A DNA stretch of 14,244 nucleotides from an uncultured Eubacteriales bacterium (lineage in GTDB: Bacteria; Bacillota; Clostridia; Christensenellales; Borkfalkiaceae), in the NCBI GenBank assembly GCA_958405585.1, contig CATYEP010000038.1, positions 1 to 14,244 of the forward strand. Reading direction: 5' to 3'. A model generated the notes under the pieces. That model saw only the letters and a program-made list of their open reading frames with translations. It was not told the origin of the DNA and ran no database searches. The position numbers and the translations under genes are program-made. Within the stretch, counting starts at the first letter, position 1; every line of letters starts with the position of its first letter. This document shows positions 1 to 6,914 of this stretch, one piece after another.

Positions 1-1
1 G

Positions 2-187
2 CTTGCGTTGATCGACAAGCTGAAAGACAGTACGCACGAGATCATTACGCTCTATTATGGACAGGATATAAAGGAAGAGGATGCCGAAGCGCTTGCCGCG
101 CGGGTAGCGGAGAAATTTCCTGATTGTGACGTCGATTATCATTTTGGCGGCCAACCGATCTATTATTATATCGTATCGCTCGAATAA
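2..187 (+). CDS. fakA: Fatty acid kinase FakA/YloV-type protein (DAK2 family), C-terminal fragment
   Basis: Only the last 61 codons are in the window; the 5' end lies outside. The visible tail contains ITLYYGQDIKEEDAEALA and then HFGGQPIYYYIVSLE before the stop. This matches the end of YloV/FakA proteins, where an acidic 'YGxDVxEEEA' helix start and a 'GGQPxYxYIxSxE' terminus are characteristic. In the family, FakA binds ATP in its N-terminal DAK2 domain and phosphorylates fatty acids presented by FakB (DegV-type) proteins in the cytoplasm, feeding phospholipid synthesis. The catalytic domain cannot be checked here. In many Firmicutes yloV lies just upstream of recG, often with sdaAB/sdaAA between them; here no serine dehydratase genes intervene. 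An intrinsic terminator follows 10 bases after the stop, so the gene probably ends its transcript. The family call rests on the short C-terminal pattern and gene order. Confidence 0.75.
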   Translation, partial: LALIDKLKDSTHEIITLYYGQDIKEEDAEALAARVAEKFPDCDVDYHFGGQPIYYYIVSLE

Positions 188-197
188 GAAAACAGCG

Positions 198-228
198 CGG
201 CGGGTATTTGCCCGCCGTTTTTATTTTT
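198..228 (+). terminator. Rho-independent terminator after fakA
   Basis: A perfect 7-bp GC stem, CGGCGGG (198-204) with CCCGCCG (211-217), closes a 6-base loop and is followed directly by the T-rich run TTTTTATTTTT (218-228). It starts 10 bases after the fakA stop codon. This is a textbook intrinsic terminator on the + strand and separates fakA from recG. Confidence 0.9.
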
Positions 229-268
229 GAATGCAGACAACGCAAACTTAAGGCTGTGCGCGCGGCGG
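226..268 (+). repeat. Direct repeat copy 1 in the fakA-recG intergenic region
   Basis: This 43-base segment recurs at 333-375 with only two mismatches. It begins TTTGAATGCAGACAACGC and ends GTGCGCGCGGCGG. Its first bases overlap the T-tract of the upstream terminator. The copies are 107 bases apart, and weaker similarity continues after each copy (GGAGCGAGTTTAATC at about 294 versus AGAGCGCGTTTATC at about 389), so the region looks like a decayed tandem duplication of about 107 bases. The offset is not a multiple of three and no plausible protein is encoded, so a duplicated reading frame is not the explanation. Confidence 0.8.
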
Positions 269-332
269 CCGACTGTGTGGGCGGCGGTGCGGTCGGAGCG
301 AGTTTAATCATTGCGGGAAGGTCGAACGTGAG

Positions 333-375
333 TTTGAATGCAGACAACGCAGACTTACGGCTGTGCGCGCGGCGG
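333..375 (+). repeat. Direct repeat copy 2 in the fakA-recG intergenic region
   Basis: This is the second 43-base copy, 41 of 43 identical to 226-268. The intergenic region 188-494 (307 bases) otherwise holds the fakA terminator and GC-rich sequence with runs of GCGGCGG. I see no convincing promoter for recG in it, although one would be expected after the strong terminator. The only marginal candidate is TTGCTT near 424 with an A/T-rich stretch near 449, whose spacing is too long. Confidence 0.8.
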
Positions 376-494
376 AGCAGGGTAGTTAGAGCGCGTTTAT
401 CGGCAAGCGGTTCAGTCCTGATTTTGCTTGAGTGAACGGGCGATCGGGAATAAAAAGGCGGGATCCGAAACAAATCAAAGAGTACAGGAAAAAC

Positions 495-2507
495 ATGGAA
501 CTCAAAAAGATACGGGGAATATCCGAAAAACGGGAAAAAGACCTCAACAAACTGAATATTTTTACGGCGGAAGATCTGGTGCGCTATTTTCCGCGCGATT
601 ATCTGGATCTAACGCATACGGTCAGGATATCTGAGTGTTACCATAATGACATCGTTTTACTGGCGTGCCGTGTTTCTTCGCCGCCGCAGACGGTGTATAA
701 CGGCCGCCGCAGCTTTGTGAAGGTTTGGTGTGACCAAGGCGGAGAGCGCTTTTCGGCGATCTGGTTCAATGCGCCGTATGTCAAGAACAATCTTAAAGCA
801 GGCGAGGAATACTTGTTTTACGGCAGAGTCCACAACAAATACGGAATGGGAACGCCGAGTATGGTAAACCCGTCTTTCGAGCTTCGCGAGAAAAATTATC
901 GCTTAAAAGGGATCGTGCCTGTGTACGGACTTCGCGGCACGCTCACGCAGAAAGCGTTGCGCGATGCGATCCGTGACGCTTTGCAAAAGGTTTCCGTCGT
1001 AACTGCCATTCCTCCGGAGCTTATACGGAAATATGCGTTGCCTTCTCTTTCGGAGGCGTATCGGAAGATCCATGCGCCCGAAGCGCTTTCGGATAGGGAC
1101 GAAGCCGCCGAACGCATCGCACTGGAAGAATATTTTATCCTCATTTCGGCGTTCCGTTTCATGAAAGGCGGAAAGGAAGATGCGCGCGTCTTTCGTTATT
1201 CCGCTACGGCGCGGGAAACGGCAGAATTTGCGGCGCGGTTTCCTTTTACGTTCACGGACGGGCAAAAACGCGCGGTAGATGACATTTATGAAAATCTTAA
1301 ATCTCCTAAACGGATGAACCGTCTGTTGCAGGGGGATGTGGGGAGCGGAAAGACGGCGGTGGCGCTGTGCGGCATTTACATGGCGGCAAAAAGCGGTTAC
1401 CAGGCGGCATTTCTGGCTCCGACAGAAGTTCTGGCGGCGCAGAACTATGCGCTTGTGCAGAAATATCTGCCCGAATTCAGGTCGGCGTTTCTGGCGGGAA
1501 GCACGTCCGCAAAGGAAAAACGGGAAATTAAAAAAGCGCTGAAAGAAGGAGCGATCGATATCATCTGCGGCACGCACGCGATCATTCAGGAGGACGTGGA
1601 AACGAAGAATCTTGCCTTCTGCGTCTGCGACGAACAGCACCGTTTCGGCGTTGCGCAGCGCAGTGCGCTGGGCGAAAAGAGCGCGGGGGCGGATATGCTG
1701 GTCATGTCCGCAACGCCTATTCCGCGAACGCTGTCATTGATTTTTTACGGGGATCTGGACATTTCGGAGATTAAGGACAAGCCGAAAGCGCGCTGCGAGA
1801 TCGTAACGGGCATTGTCCCTCCGCACAAATATGAGAGTATGTTGGAATACATCGGGGAGGAAGCGGCGAAAGGCAACCAAAGCTATTTTGTCTGCCCGAA
1901 GATCGAAGGGGACGACGAAGGTTCGCTCATGAGTGTTACCGAGCTTTTCGACGAGCTGAAAAACAGGCTTCCGCGCGTACGCTTTGCGCTTTTGCACGGA
2001 AAGATGAAAGATAAAGAAAAAGCCGAGATCATGCAGGCGTTCAAGGATAAAAAATACGATTGCCTTGTATCCACAACGGTCATCGAAGTGGGTATTGACG
2101 TTCCCGATGCAACGATCATGGTCATTTACAATGCGGAGCGTTTCGGACTTTCGCAGCTGCACCAGTTGCGCGGCCGTGTGGGCAGGGGGACGAAAAAGAG
2201 CTTCTGTTTCCTGCTTCTGGGTTCGGATTCTCCCGAAGCGCGTGAACGCCTTTCCGTGATCAAAAATAATACAGACGGTTTCCGTATTGCGGAATACGAT
2301 CTGCGGATGCGCGGCGGCGGCGATTTCATGGGTACGCGCCAAAGCGGTAAAATGCTTTCCGAAATCAAAAATCTCAGGTATCCGCCCGAGGTTATTTTCG
2401 AGGCGAAAAAATTGGCCGATGAAGCCGTGTCTTGCGGCGATATCTCCTTGCTCCGTTCGCTTGCGCTCAAAAAATACGAAAGTCTGCAGGATGTCGTGCT
2501 GAATTGA
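495..2507 (+). CDS. recG: ATP-dependent DNA helicase RecG
   Basis: RecG is a superfamily 2 double-stranded DNA translocase that regresses stalled replication forks and processes branched recombination intermediates. The predicted protein has 670 residues, the usual RecG size. The N-terminal part begins with a helix-hairpin-like segment (GISEKREKDLNKLNI), followed by the OB-fold wedge domain that grips branched DNA. Walker A is GDVGSGKT (residues 280-287), the Walker B box is DEQH (379-382) followed by RFGV, motif III is SATPIPRT (405-412), and motif VI is QLHQLRGRVGRG (554-565). The RecG-specific TRG region runs from about 596 to GTRQSG (613-618). I chose ATG at 495 because AGGA lies five bases upstream and MELKKIRGI matches the family start. 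An in-frame GTG at 432 would add 21 unlikely residues without a ribosome binding site. The gene is followed by a 152-base gap containing the his promoter. Confidence 0.96.
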   Translation: MELKKIRGISEKREKDLNKLNIFTAEDLVRYFPRDYLDLTHTVRISECYHNDIVLLACRVSSPPQTVYNGRRSFVKVWCDQGGERFSAIWFNAPYVKNNLKAGEEYLFYGRVHNKYGMGTPSMVNPSFELREKNYRLKGIVPVYGLRGTLTQKALRDAIRDALQKVSVVTAIPPELIRKYALPSLSEAYRKIHAPEALSDRDEAAERIALEEYFILISAFRFMKGGKEDARVFRYSATARETAEFAARFPFTFTDGQKRAVDDIYENLKSPKRMNRLLQGDVGSGKTAVALCGIYMAAKSGYQAAFLAPTEVLAAQNYALVQKYLPEFRSAFLAGSTSAKEKREIKKALKEGAIDIICGTHAIIQEDVETKNLAFCVCDEQHRFGVAQRSALGEKSAGADMLVMSATPIPRTLSLIFYGDLDISEIKDKPKARCEIVTGIVPPHKYESMLEYIGEEAAKGNQSYFVCPKIEGDDEGSLMSVTELFDELKNRLPRVRFALLHGKMKDKEKAEIMQAFKDKKYDCLVSTTVIEVGIDVPDATIMVIYNAERFGLSQLHQLRGRVGRGTKKSFCFLLLGSDSPEARERLSVIKNNTDGFRIAEYDLRMRGGGDFMGTRQSGKMLSEIKNLRYPPEVIFEAKKLADEAVSCGDISLLRSLALKKYESLQDVVLN

Positions 2508-2547
2508 GTAAAATCATGCTTGTATCGGTTATTTTATGCGGATTTCA

Positions 2548-2577
2548 TTGACAGAAATGCCGCGCTCGTGTTAAAAT
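2548..2577 (+). promoter_or_regulatory. Sigma-A-type promoter of the histidine operon
   Basis: A consensus -35 box TTGACA (2548-2553) is separated by 18 bases from a -10 box TAAAAT (2572-2577). Transcription would start near 2584, giving a leader of about 75 bases before hisZ. That leader is too short for a T-box riboswitch, the common his control in related bacteria, and I see no T-box sequence in it. Confidence 0.8.
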
Positions 2578-2618
2578 TGTACAGAATAGAAAAAATGTAT
2601 AAATTCATAATTGTGCGG

Positions 2619-2648
2619 GGATAAGTTGCATAATTATGCAATTTATCC
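2619..2648. promoter_or_regulatory. 30-base near-perfect palindrome in the hisZ leader (operator or RNA hairpin)
   Basis: The 30 bases are self-complementary about a centre between 2633 and 2634. Fourteen of fifteen pairs are Watson-Crick and one (2625/2642) is a G-T wobble. The core is TTGCATAATTATGCAA, flanked by GGATAAG and TTTATCC arms. It begins about 35 bases downstream of the expected transcription start and ends directly against the hisZ ribosome binding site (GAGG, 2649-2652). It could be a dimeric repressor's operator acting as a roadblock, or an RNA hairpin limiting ribosome access. It lacks a following T-run, so it is not an intrinsic terminator. The regulator is unknown. Confidence 0.7.
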
Positions 2649-2659
2649 GAGGAAAATGT

Positions 2660-3643
2660 ATGTCGTATTTCAAATTGCCGTCGGGACTGAGGGATATATT
2701 GCCGCAGGAGAGCGCACGGCTGGATCAAACGGAAGAGATCCTGCGAAAAAAGTTTAAGGATGCGGGTTTTTCGTCGGTGCGGACGGCGGGGATCGAGTAT
2801 TATGATACGTTTGCCTGCATCAAGAGTTCGGTGCCGCAGACGAAGATGTTCAAGATGACGGACAAAGACGGGAATCTGATCGTATTGCGGCCGGACATGA
2901 CGTTGGCATGCGCGCGCATAGCGGCGACGAAACTGCGGGAAAACAGCGCGAAGCTTTGTTATTTTTCCAATGTTTACGACTTTTCGGCAGTCGGAAACAG
3001 TGACCGTGAAGTCATACAGGCAGGCGTGGAAATTTTCGGGGAAGACGGTGCGGAATCGGACGCGAAGGCGGTGGCGTTTGCCATCGATTGTCTGAAAGCT
3101 GTGGGACTGAAAAATTTCATTGTCGATATCGGGCATGTCGGGTTTTACAAAGGGCTTCTGGAAGGGAGCGGACTTTCGGAGGAAGCGGCGGAGGAGATCC
3201 GCGGTTATATCAATGCAAAAGATGCCGTGAATACGGAGATCGCGCTGCGTACGTACGGGGCGAACGAGAAAGCGCAGGCGGCGATCCTTGCTTTGCCGTC
3301 GCTGTTCGGGGGCGTGCAGATATTGAAAGAGGCGGAATCTTTGACGGATAACAAAATGGCGCTTTCGGCGCTTGCGCATTTGCAGAACGTATATGCATGT
3401 TTGAAGAAGAAAGGGGTGGAGCAGTATGTGTCCTTTGACCTTGGTACGGTGAAAAGCCTTTCTTATTATTCGGGAATGGTATTTACGGGTCTTGCGGAAG
3501 GAGTGGGCGCCGCGGTGCTTTCAGGCGGGCGTTACAATGATCTTTGCGCGCAGTTCGGGCGCGATCTTTCCGCGGTGGGATTTGCCATCGGATTGATGCG
3601 TGTGCTTCGCGCACTGGAAGCGGAGGTGAAAAGCGGATGCTGA
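2660..3643 (+). CDS. hisZ: ATP phosphoribosyltransferase regulatory subunit HisZ
   Basis: HisZ is a catalytically inactive paralogue of histidyl-tRNA synthetase. It pairs with short-form HisG to make the active, histidine-inhibited ATP phosphoribosyltransferase. The 327-residue protein has the class II synthetase-like fold but lacks the C-terminal anticodon-binding domain. It shows LPSGLRDILP near the N-terminus, RPDMT (77-81), REVIQAGVEIFG (116-127) and GGRYNDL (289-295) followed by VGFAIGLMRVL. The start at 2660 is preceded by GAGG seven bases upstream and gives MSYFKLPSGL, the normal family beginning. An in-frame ATG at 2636 lies inside the palindrome and has no ribosome binding site. It is the first gene of the operon. 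Its stop overlaps the hisG start by 7 bases, fitting translational coupling and balanced subunit production. Confidence 0.95.
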   Translation: MSYFKLPSGLRDILPQESARLDQTEEILRKKFKDAGFSSVRTAGIEYYDTFACIKSSVPQTKMFKMTDKDGNLIVLRPDMTLACARIAATKLRENSAKLCYFSNVYDFSAVGNSDREVIQAGVEIFGEDGAESDAKAVAFAIDCLKAVGLKNFIVDIGHVGFYKGLLEGSGLSEEAAEEIRGYINAKDAVNTEIALRTYGANEKAQAAILALPSLFGGVQILKEAESLTDNKMALSALAHLQNVYACLKKKGVEQYVSFDLGTVKSLSYYSGMVFTGLAEGVGAAVLSGGRYNDLCAQFGRDLSAVGFAIGLMRVLRALEAEVKSGC

Positions 3644-4260
3644 ACGTTGCGCTTGCGAAGGGTCGGTTAGCCGATTCCTGTGCGGATATATTTATGAAAT
3701 GCGGCATACAGGCGCAGATCCTGAAAGAGGAAACGCGCAAACTGGTACTGGAAACGCCTGACGGGAAATTTAAATTCTTTTTTGTCAAGCCTTCGGATGT
3801 GCCCACCTATGTGGAATACGGGATCGCGGATATCGGCATTGTCGGAAAGGATACGCTTTTGGAAGCGGGAGCGGAGCTTTACGAGATGCTGGATCTGAAA
3901 TTCGAAAAATGCAAACTCTGTATTGCGGGATTCCCTGAGAAAAAAGACATGCTGACGGCGCCGCACCTTCGGGTGGCGACGAAATACGTCAATACGGCGA
4001 AAAAGCTGTTTTTCTCGCGCGGCGAGGACGTGGAGATCATCAAGCTGAACGGTTCGATCGAACTTGCGCCGCTCACGGGGTTGTCGGATGTGATTTTCGA
4101 TATCGTACAGTCGGGCGGAACACTGCGTGCCAACGGGCTCGTGGTGCTGGAAGAAGTGTTTGATATTTCCGCGCGGCTGGTTGCGAATAAAGTCAGCCTG
4201 AAAACGAAGGCGGCGGAGATTTTGCCCCTGATCGCTCAGATGAAAAAATATATCGGCTGA
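3637..4260 (+). CDS. hisG: ATP phosphoribosyltransferase catalytic subunit, short form
   Basis: HisG condenses ATP and PRPP to phosphoribosyl-ATP, the first committed step of histidine synthesis. At 207 residues it is the short form, which lacks the C-terminal regulatory domain of long HisG and depends on HisZ; the adjacent hisZ agrees with that. Visible motifs are the N-terminal LAKGRL and the PRPP-binding signature DIVQSGGTLRANGL (155-168). The ATG at 3637 has GGAGG (3622-3626) ten bases upstream, inside the end of hisZ. Longer in-frame starts upstream would lie in hisZ coding sequence and give a non-homologous extension. A small hairpin covers its stop codon, and hisD follows 24 bases later. 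Confidence 0.96.
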   Translation: MLNVALAKGRLADSCADIFMKCGIQAQILKEETRKLVLETPDGKFKFFFVKPSDVPTYVEYGIADIGIVGKDTLLEAGAELYEMLDLKFEKCKLCIAGFPEKKDMLTAPHLRVATKYVNTAKKLFFSRGEDVEIIKLNGSIELAPLTGLSDVIFDIVQSGGTLRANGLVVLEEVFDISARLVANKVSLKTKAAEILPLIAQMKKYIG

Positions 4261-4270
4261 AAATGCCGAT
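4252..4270 (+). other. Small hairpin across the hisG stop codon
   Basis: ATCGGC (4252-4257) pairs perfectly with GCCGAT (4265-4270) around a seven-base loop that holds the hisG TGA. No T-run follows, so termination is unlikely. It may affect mRNA stability or coupling between hisG and hisD, or be chance. Confidence 0.4.
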
Positions 4271-4284
4271 TCGGAAGAACATTT

Positions 4285-5562
4285 ATGAAAATTTACAAAA
4301 ATGCCGCGGAGGCGGCGGAAATTTTAAAGCGCGGAAAATTCGACGACGCGGCGAAGACTGCGGCGGTCAGAGAGATCGTGAATGCGGTGAAAGAGCGCGG
4401 CGACGAAGCGTTGTTTTCGTATTGCGAGAAGTTTGACGGGAGCCAACTTTCCGCGCAGACGGTCTGTGTGAGCAGGGAAGAGACGGAAGCCGCTTACGCG
4501 CAGACGGACGAAAAGTTTTTAAATTCGCTGAGAAAAGCGGTAAAGAACGTCTATGAATATCACGCCCGCAGTGTCATGAAAGAAGACATCCGTACGAAGG
4601 ACGGCAGAACCACGGGATTTGTCGTGCGTGCGGTTTCGCGTGCGGGGATCTATGTGCCGGGCGGCACGGCGCCGTTGGTGAGTTCTGTACTGATGGGCGT
4701 ATTACCCGCAAAAGCGGCTGGAGTGAAAGAAATTTATGTCTGCACGCCTGCAAAAAACGGTAAAGTAGACCCGTCGGTGATTGTTGCGGCGCACGAGTGC
4801 GGCGTCACGAAACTTTTAAAAGCAGGCGGCGCGCAGGCGATCGCCGCGTTTGCATACGGCACGGAAAGCATCCCGAAAGTGGACGTGATCGCAGGGCCCG
4901 GAAATATTTATGTAACGCTTGCCAAAAAGGAAGTGTACGGCGAGGTTGGCATCGACATGCTGGCGGGACCGTCGGAGATTCTGATCATTGCGGACGGCAA
5001 GCAAAAGCCGCAATATGTGGCGGCGGATGTTTTGTCGCAGGCGGAGCACGATAAACTGGCGCGCGCGATTCTGCTCACCGACGACGAAGAATTTGCAAAG
5101 ATCGTCGCAAAAGAAGTAGACCGTCAGCTGGAATTGCTGCCGAGAAAAGAAATTGCGGCATACTCGGTGGCGAATGCAGGCGGCATTATACTGGTAAAAG
5201 ATCTGGAAGAGGCTTGCGCATTGGCGAATGAGATCGCTCCCGAGCATTTGGAAATTGCTGCAGAAAATTGTGAAGAACTTCTGCCGAAGATCGAGCATGC
5301 GGGGGCGGTATTTTTGGGAAGCTATACGCCCGAACCTGTCGGAGATTATTTTGCGGGGCCCGATCATATTTTGCCTACGGGCGGAACGGCGCGGTTTTTC
5401 CAGGTGCTGAACGCGGATATTTTCCTGCGCAAGATGAGTGTGATCCGCTATACGAAAGAAGCGATCCTGGAAGACGGAGCGGACATTGTACGGCTTGCCG
5501 AGAGTGAACAGCTTAGCGCGCATGCAAATGCGGTGCGGGTACGTTTGGAGGGTGAGAAATGA
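4285..5562 (+). CDS. hisD: Histidinol dehydrogenase
   Basis: HisD performs the last two steps of the pathway, oxidising L-histidinol through histidinal to histidine with two NAD+ and a zinc ion. The 425-residue length is standard. The signature region VIAGPGNIYVTLAKKEVYGE (201-220) continues to IDMLAGPSE. By alignment to the known E. coli residues, zinc ligands would be Q252, H255, D354 and H413, and the catalytic pair would be E320 and H321 in APEHLE; all are present with matching spacing. GGAAG lies seven bases before the ATG. The stop overlaps the hisB start as ATGA. In many operons hisC sits between hisD and hisB, but here the two overlap directly. Confidence 0.97.
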   Translation: MKIYKNAAEAAEILKRGKFDDAAKTAAVREIVNAVKERGDEALFSYCEKFDGSQLSAQTVCVSREETEAAYAQTDEKFLNSLRKAVKNVYEYHARSVMKEDIRTKDGRTTGFVVRAVSRAGIYVPGGTAPLVSSVLMGVLPAKAAGVKEIYVCTPAKNGKVDPSVIVAAHECGVTKLLKAGGAQAIAAFAYGTESIPKVDVIAGPGNIYVTLAKKEVYGEVGIDMLAGPSEILIIADGKQKPQYVAADVLSQAEHDKLARAILLTDDEEFAKIVAKEVDRQLELLPRKEIAAYSVANAGGIILVKDLEEACALANEIAPEHLEIAAENCEELLPKIEHAGAVFLGSYTPEPVGDYFAGPDHILPTGGTARFFQVLNADIFLRKMSVIRYTKEAILEDGADIVRLAESEQLSAHANAVRVRLEGEK

Positions 5563-6134
5563 GAAAGGCGGAACTTACGCGCAAAACGCGCGAAACGGAC
5601 ATTGAACTGAAACTGGATCTGGACGGAAGCGGTAAAAATTCCGTGGATACGGGTGTCGGTTTTTTGAACCATATGCTGGAATTATTCAGCGTACATTCGG
5701 GCATGGATCTGTGCGTTCGCTGCAAGGGCGATACGGAAGTGGACTTCCATCACAGTGTGGAAGATGTAGGTATCTGCCTGGGACAGGCATTCAAAACGGC
5801 GCTCGGCGACAAGAAGGGGATTGCGCGGTTTGCGGACAGGGTCGTGCCGATGGACGAATGTGCGGCAATGGTCGCGATCGACATCAGCGGCAGACCGTTT
5901 CTGAATTTTGAAGAGAAACTGACGGGCAAGATCGGCGAATTTGATGCGGAGCTTGTGGAAGAATTTCTGCGCGCGTTCAGCTTCAATGCAGGGATGAACG
6001 TTTATGTAAAACTTTTAAAAGGCGGAAATATGCACCACGAAGCGGAAGCGATCTTCAAAGCGCTTGCAAAATGCGTACAGGATGCGGTAAAAGTTGTTTC
6101 TGACCGTATTCCGTCATCGAAAGGAGTGCTGTAA
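5559..6134 (+). CDS. hisB: Imidazoleglycerol-phosphate dehydratase
   Basis: HisB dehydrates imidazole glycerol phosphate to imidazole acetol phosphate using manganese. The protein has 191 residues and is the monofunctional form; it lacks the N-terminal HAD phosphatase domain found in enterobacterial HisB. Metal-binding motifs are DFHHSVED (62-69) and MHHEAEAIFK (158-167), with FLNHMLELFSVHSG (35-48) near the front. GGAGGG (5547-5552) lies six bases before the ATG, which overlaps the hisD stop by four bases. The hisH start follows immediately after its stop, so hisD-hisB-hisH is a tightly coupled block. Confidence 0.97.
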   Translation: MRKAELTRKTRETDIELKLDLDGSGKNSVDTGVGFLNHMLELFSVHSGMDLCVRCKGDTEVDFHHSVEDVGICLGQAFKTALGDKKGIARFADRVVPMDECAAMVAIDISGRPFLNFEEKLTGKIGEFDAELVEEFLRAFSFNAGMNVYVKLLKGGNMHHEAEAIFKALAKCVQDAVKVVSDRIPSSKGVL

Positions 6135-6722
6135 ATGCTCGGCATCATAGATTACGGCGCGGGAAATCTGCGTTCCGTACAGAAAGCGCTTGAAGCGATC
6201 GGGGAAAAAGCGGTCATTTCGGGCGATCGTTCGGTGCTGGACAGCTGTGAAAAACTGATTCTGCCGGGCGTGGGCTCGTTCGGGGCGGGCATGACACAGC
6301 TGTGTGAGGTAGACCTCGATAAATATATCCTGGAACGTGTCAAGGACACAAAACTTCTCGGCATTTGCCTCGGAATGCAATTTTTGCTGGAAAAGAGTTT
6401 TGAAGACGGCGAGTTTAAAGGCCTGGGGCTTGTGAAAGGTCAGGTTACCCGATTTACGGAAGGAAAGATCCCGCAGATCGGCTGGAATGAAGTATCGTGT
6501 CTGAAAACGCCGCTGTTTGACGGCATTGCAGAAGGTACAAGGTTTTATTTTGTGCACAGCTATCGTGCCGACTGTGCGGACTGCTTTGCGGCCGCAAAGA
6601 CGGAATATTATGTACAGTATCCTTCGGCGGTCTATGCGGGCAACGTGTACGGGGTACAGTTTCATCCCGAAAAGAGCGGTGAAGCGGGCTTAAGGCTCTT
6701 GAAAAATTTTTGTTCGATGTAA
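6135..6722 (+). CDS. hisH: Imidazole glycerol phosphate synthase, glutaminase subunit
   Basis: HisH hydrolyses glutamine and channels ammonia to HisF, which closes the imidazole ring and releases AICAR. The 195-residue class I amidotransferase has its nucleophile C78 in GICLGMQ and the partners H177 and E179 in GVQFHPEKS, with the oxyanion-strand region LPGVGSFG (43-50). The ATG directly abuts the hisB stop and has AAGGAG (6121-6126) eight bases upstream. Its partner hisF is two genes downstream, separated by hisA, which is a common order. After the stop comes an unusually long 192-base gap for this operon. Confidence 0.96.
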   Translation: MLGIIDYGAGNLRSVQKALEAIGEKAVISGDRSVLDSCEKLILPGVGSFGAGMTQLCEVDLDKYILERVKDTKLLGICLGMQFLLEKSFEDGEFKGLGLVKGQVTRFTEGKIPQIGWNEVSCLKTPLFDGIAEGTRFYFVHSYRADCADCFAAAKTEYYVQYPSAVYAGNVYGVQFHPEKSGEAGLRLLKNFCSM

Positions 6723-6914
6723 ATTTGCGAAGTGTCAAGGTTGGCGCAATTGCATCAAAGATTTGCGCTGTTTAAGGCATACGTATATTAAAAAATGTTT
6801 CAAAACGATGGGGTTTGGTGAAAAGATATGAACAGCAAACCCTGCGGCAGAAAGGAAACTGCAGGAAGGATGCGGCATCCGAAACTAATCTTAAAAAATC
6901 CGAACGGAGGGCAT
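6723..6914. other. hisH-hisA intergenic region with inverted repeats
   Basis: This 192-base gap is by far the longest within the his operon. It contains GCGCAA (6744-6749) facing TTGCGC (6763-6768). It also has a possible 7-bp stem CCTGCGG/CTGCAGG (6841-6847 with 6859-6865, one G-T pair) and a small GGATG-CGG-CATCC hairpin (6868-6880). TATATT at 6784-6789 could be a -10 box, but no good -35 is correctly placed. An open frame from 6828 runs into hisA without a stop; it resembles no HisA extension and has only a weak ribosome binding site. I see no separate gene. Confidence 0.45.

Noticed and set aside
208..435. A small open frame across the fakA-recG gap
   Set aside because: It starts within the fakA terminator, has no ribosome binding site, crosses the out-of-frame duplication, and has an unselected composition.
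432..494. GTG start for recG at 432
   Set aside because: No ribosome binding site precedes it and the added 21 residues are basic and unlike RecG; ATG 495 fits the family.
2578..2659. T-box or other riboswitch in the his leader
   Set aside because: The leader of about 75 bases is too short and shows only the palindrome; no T-box-like conserved sequence or terminator/antiterminator pair is visible.
6828..6914. A 29-residue N-terminal extension of HisA or a leader peptide before hisA
   Set aside because: It has no stop before hisA, only a weak ribosome binding site, and no similarity to HisA; the ATG at 6915 has GGAGG and the standard family start.
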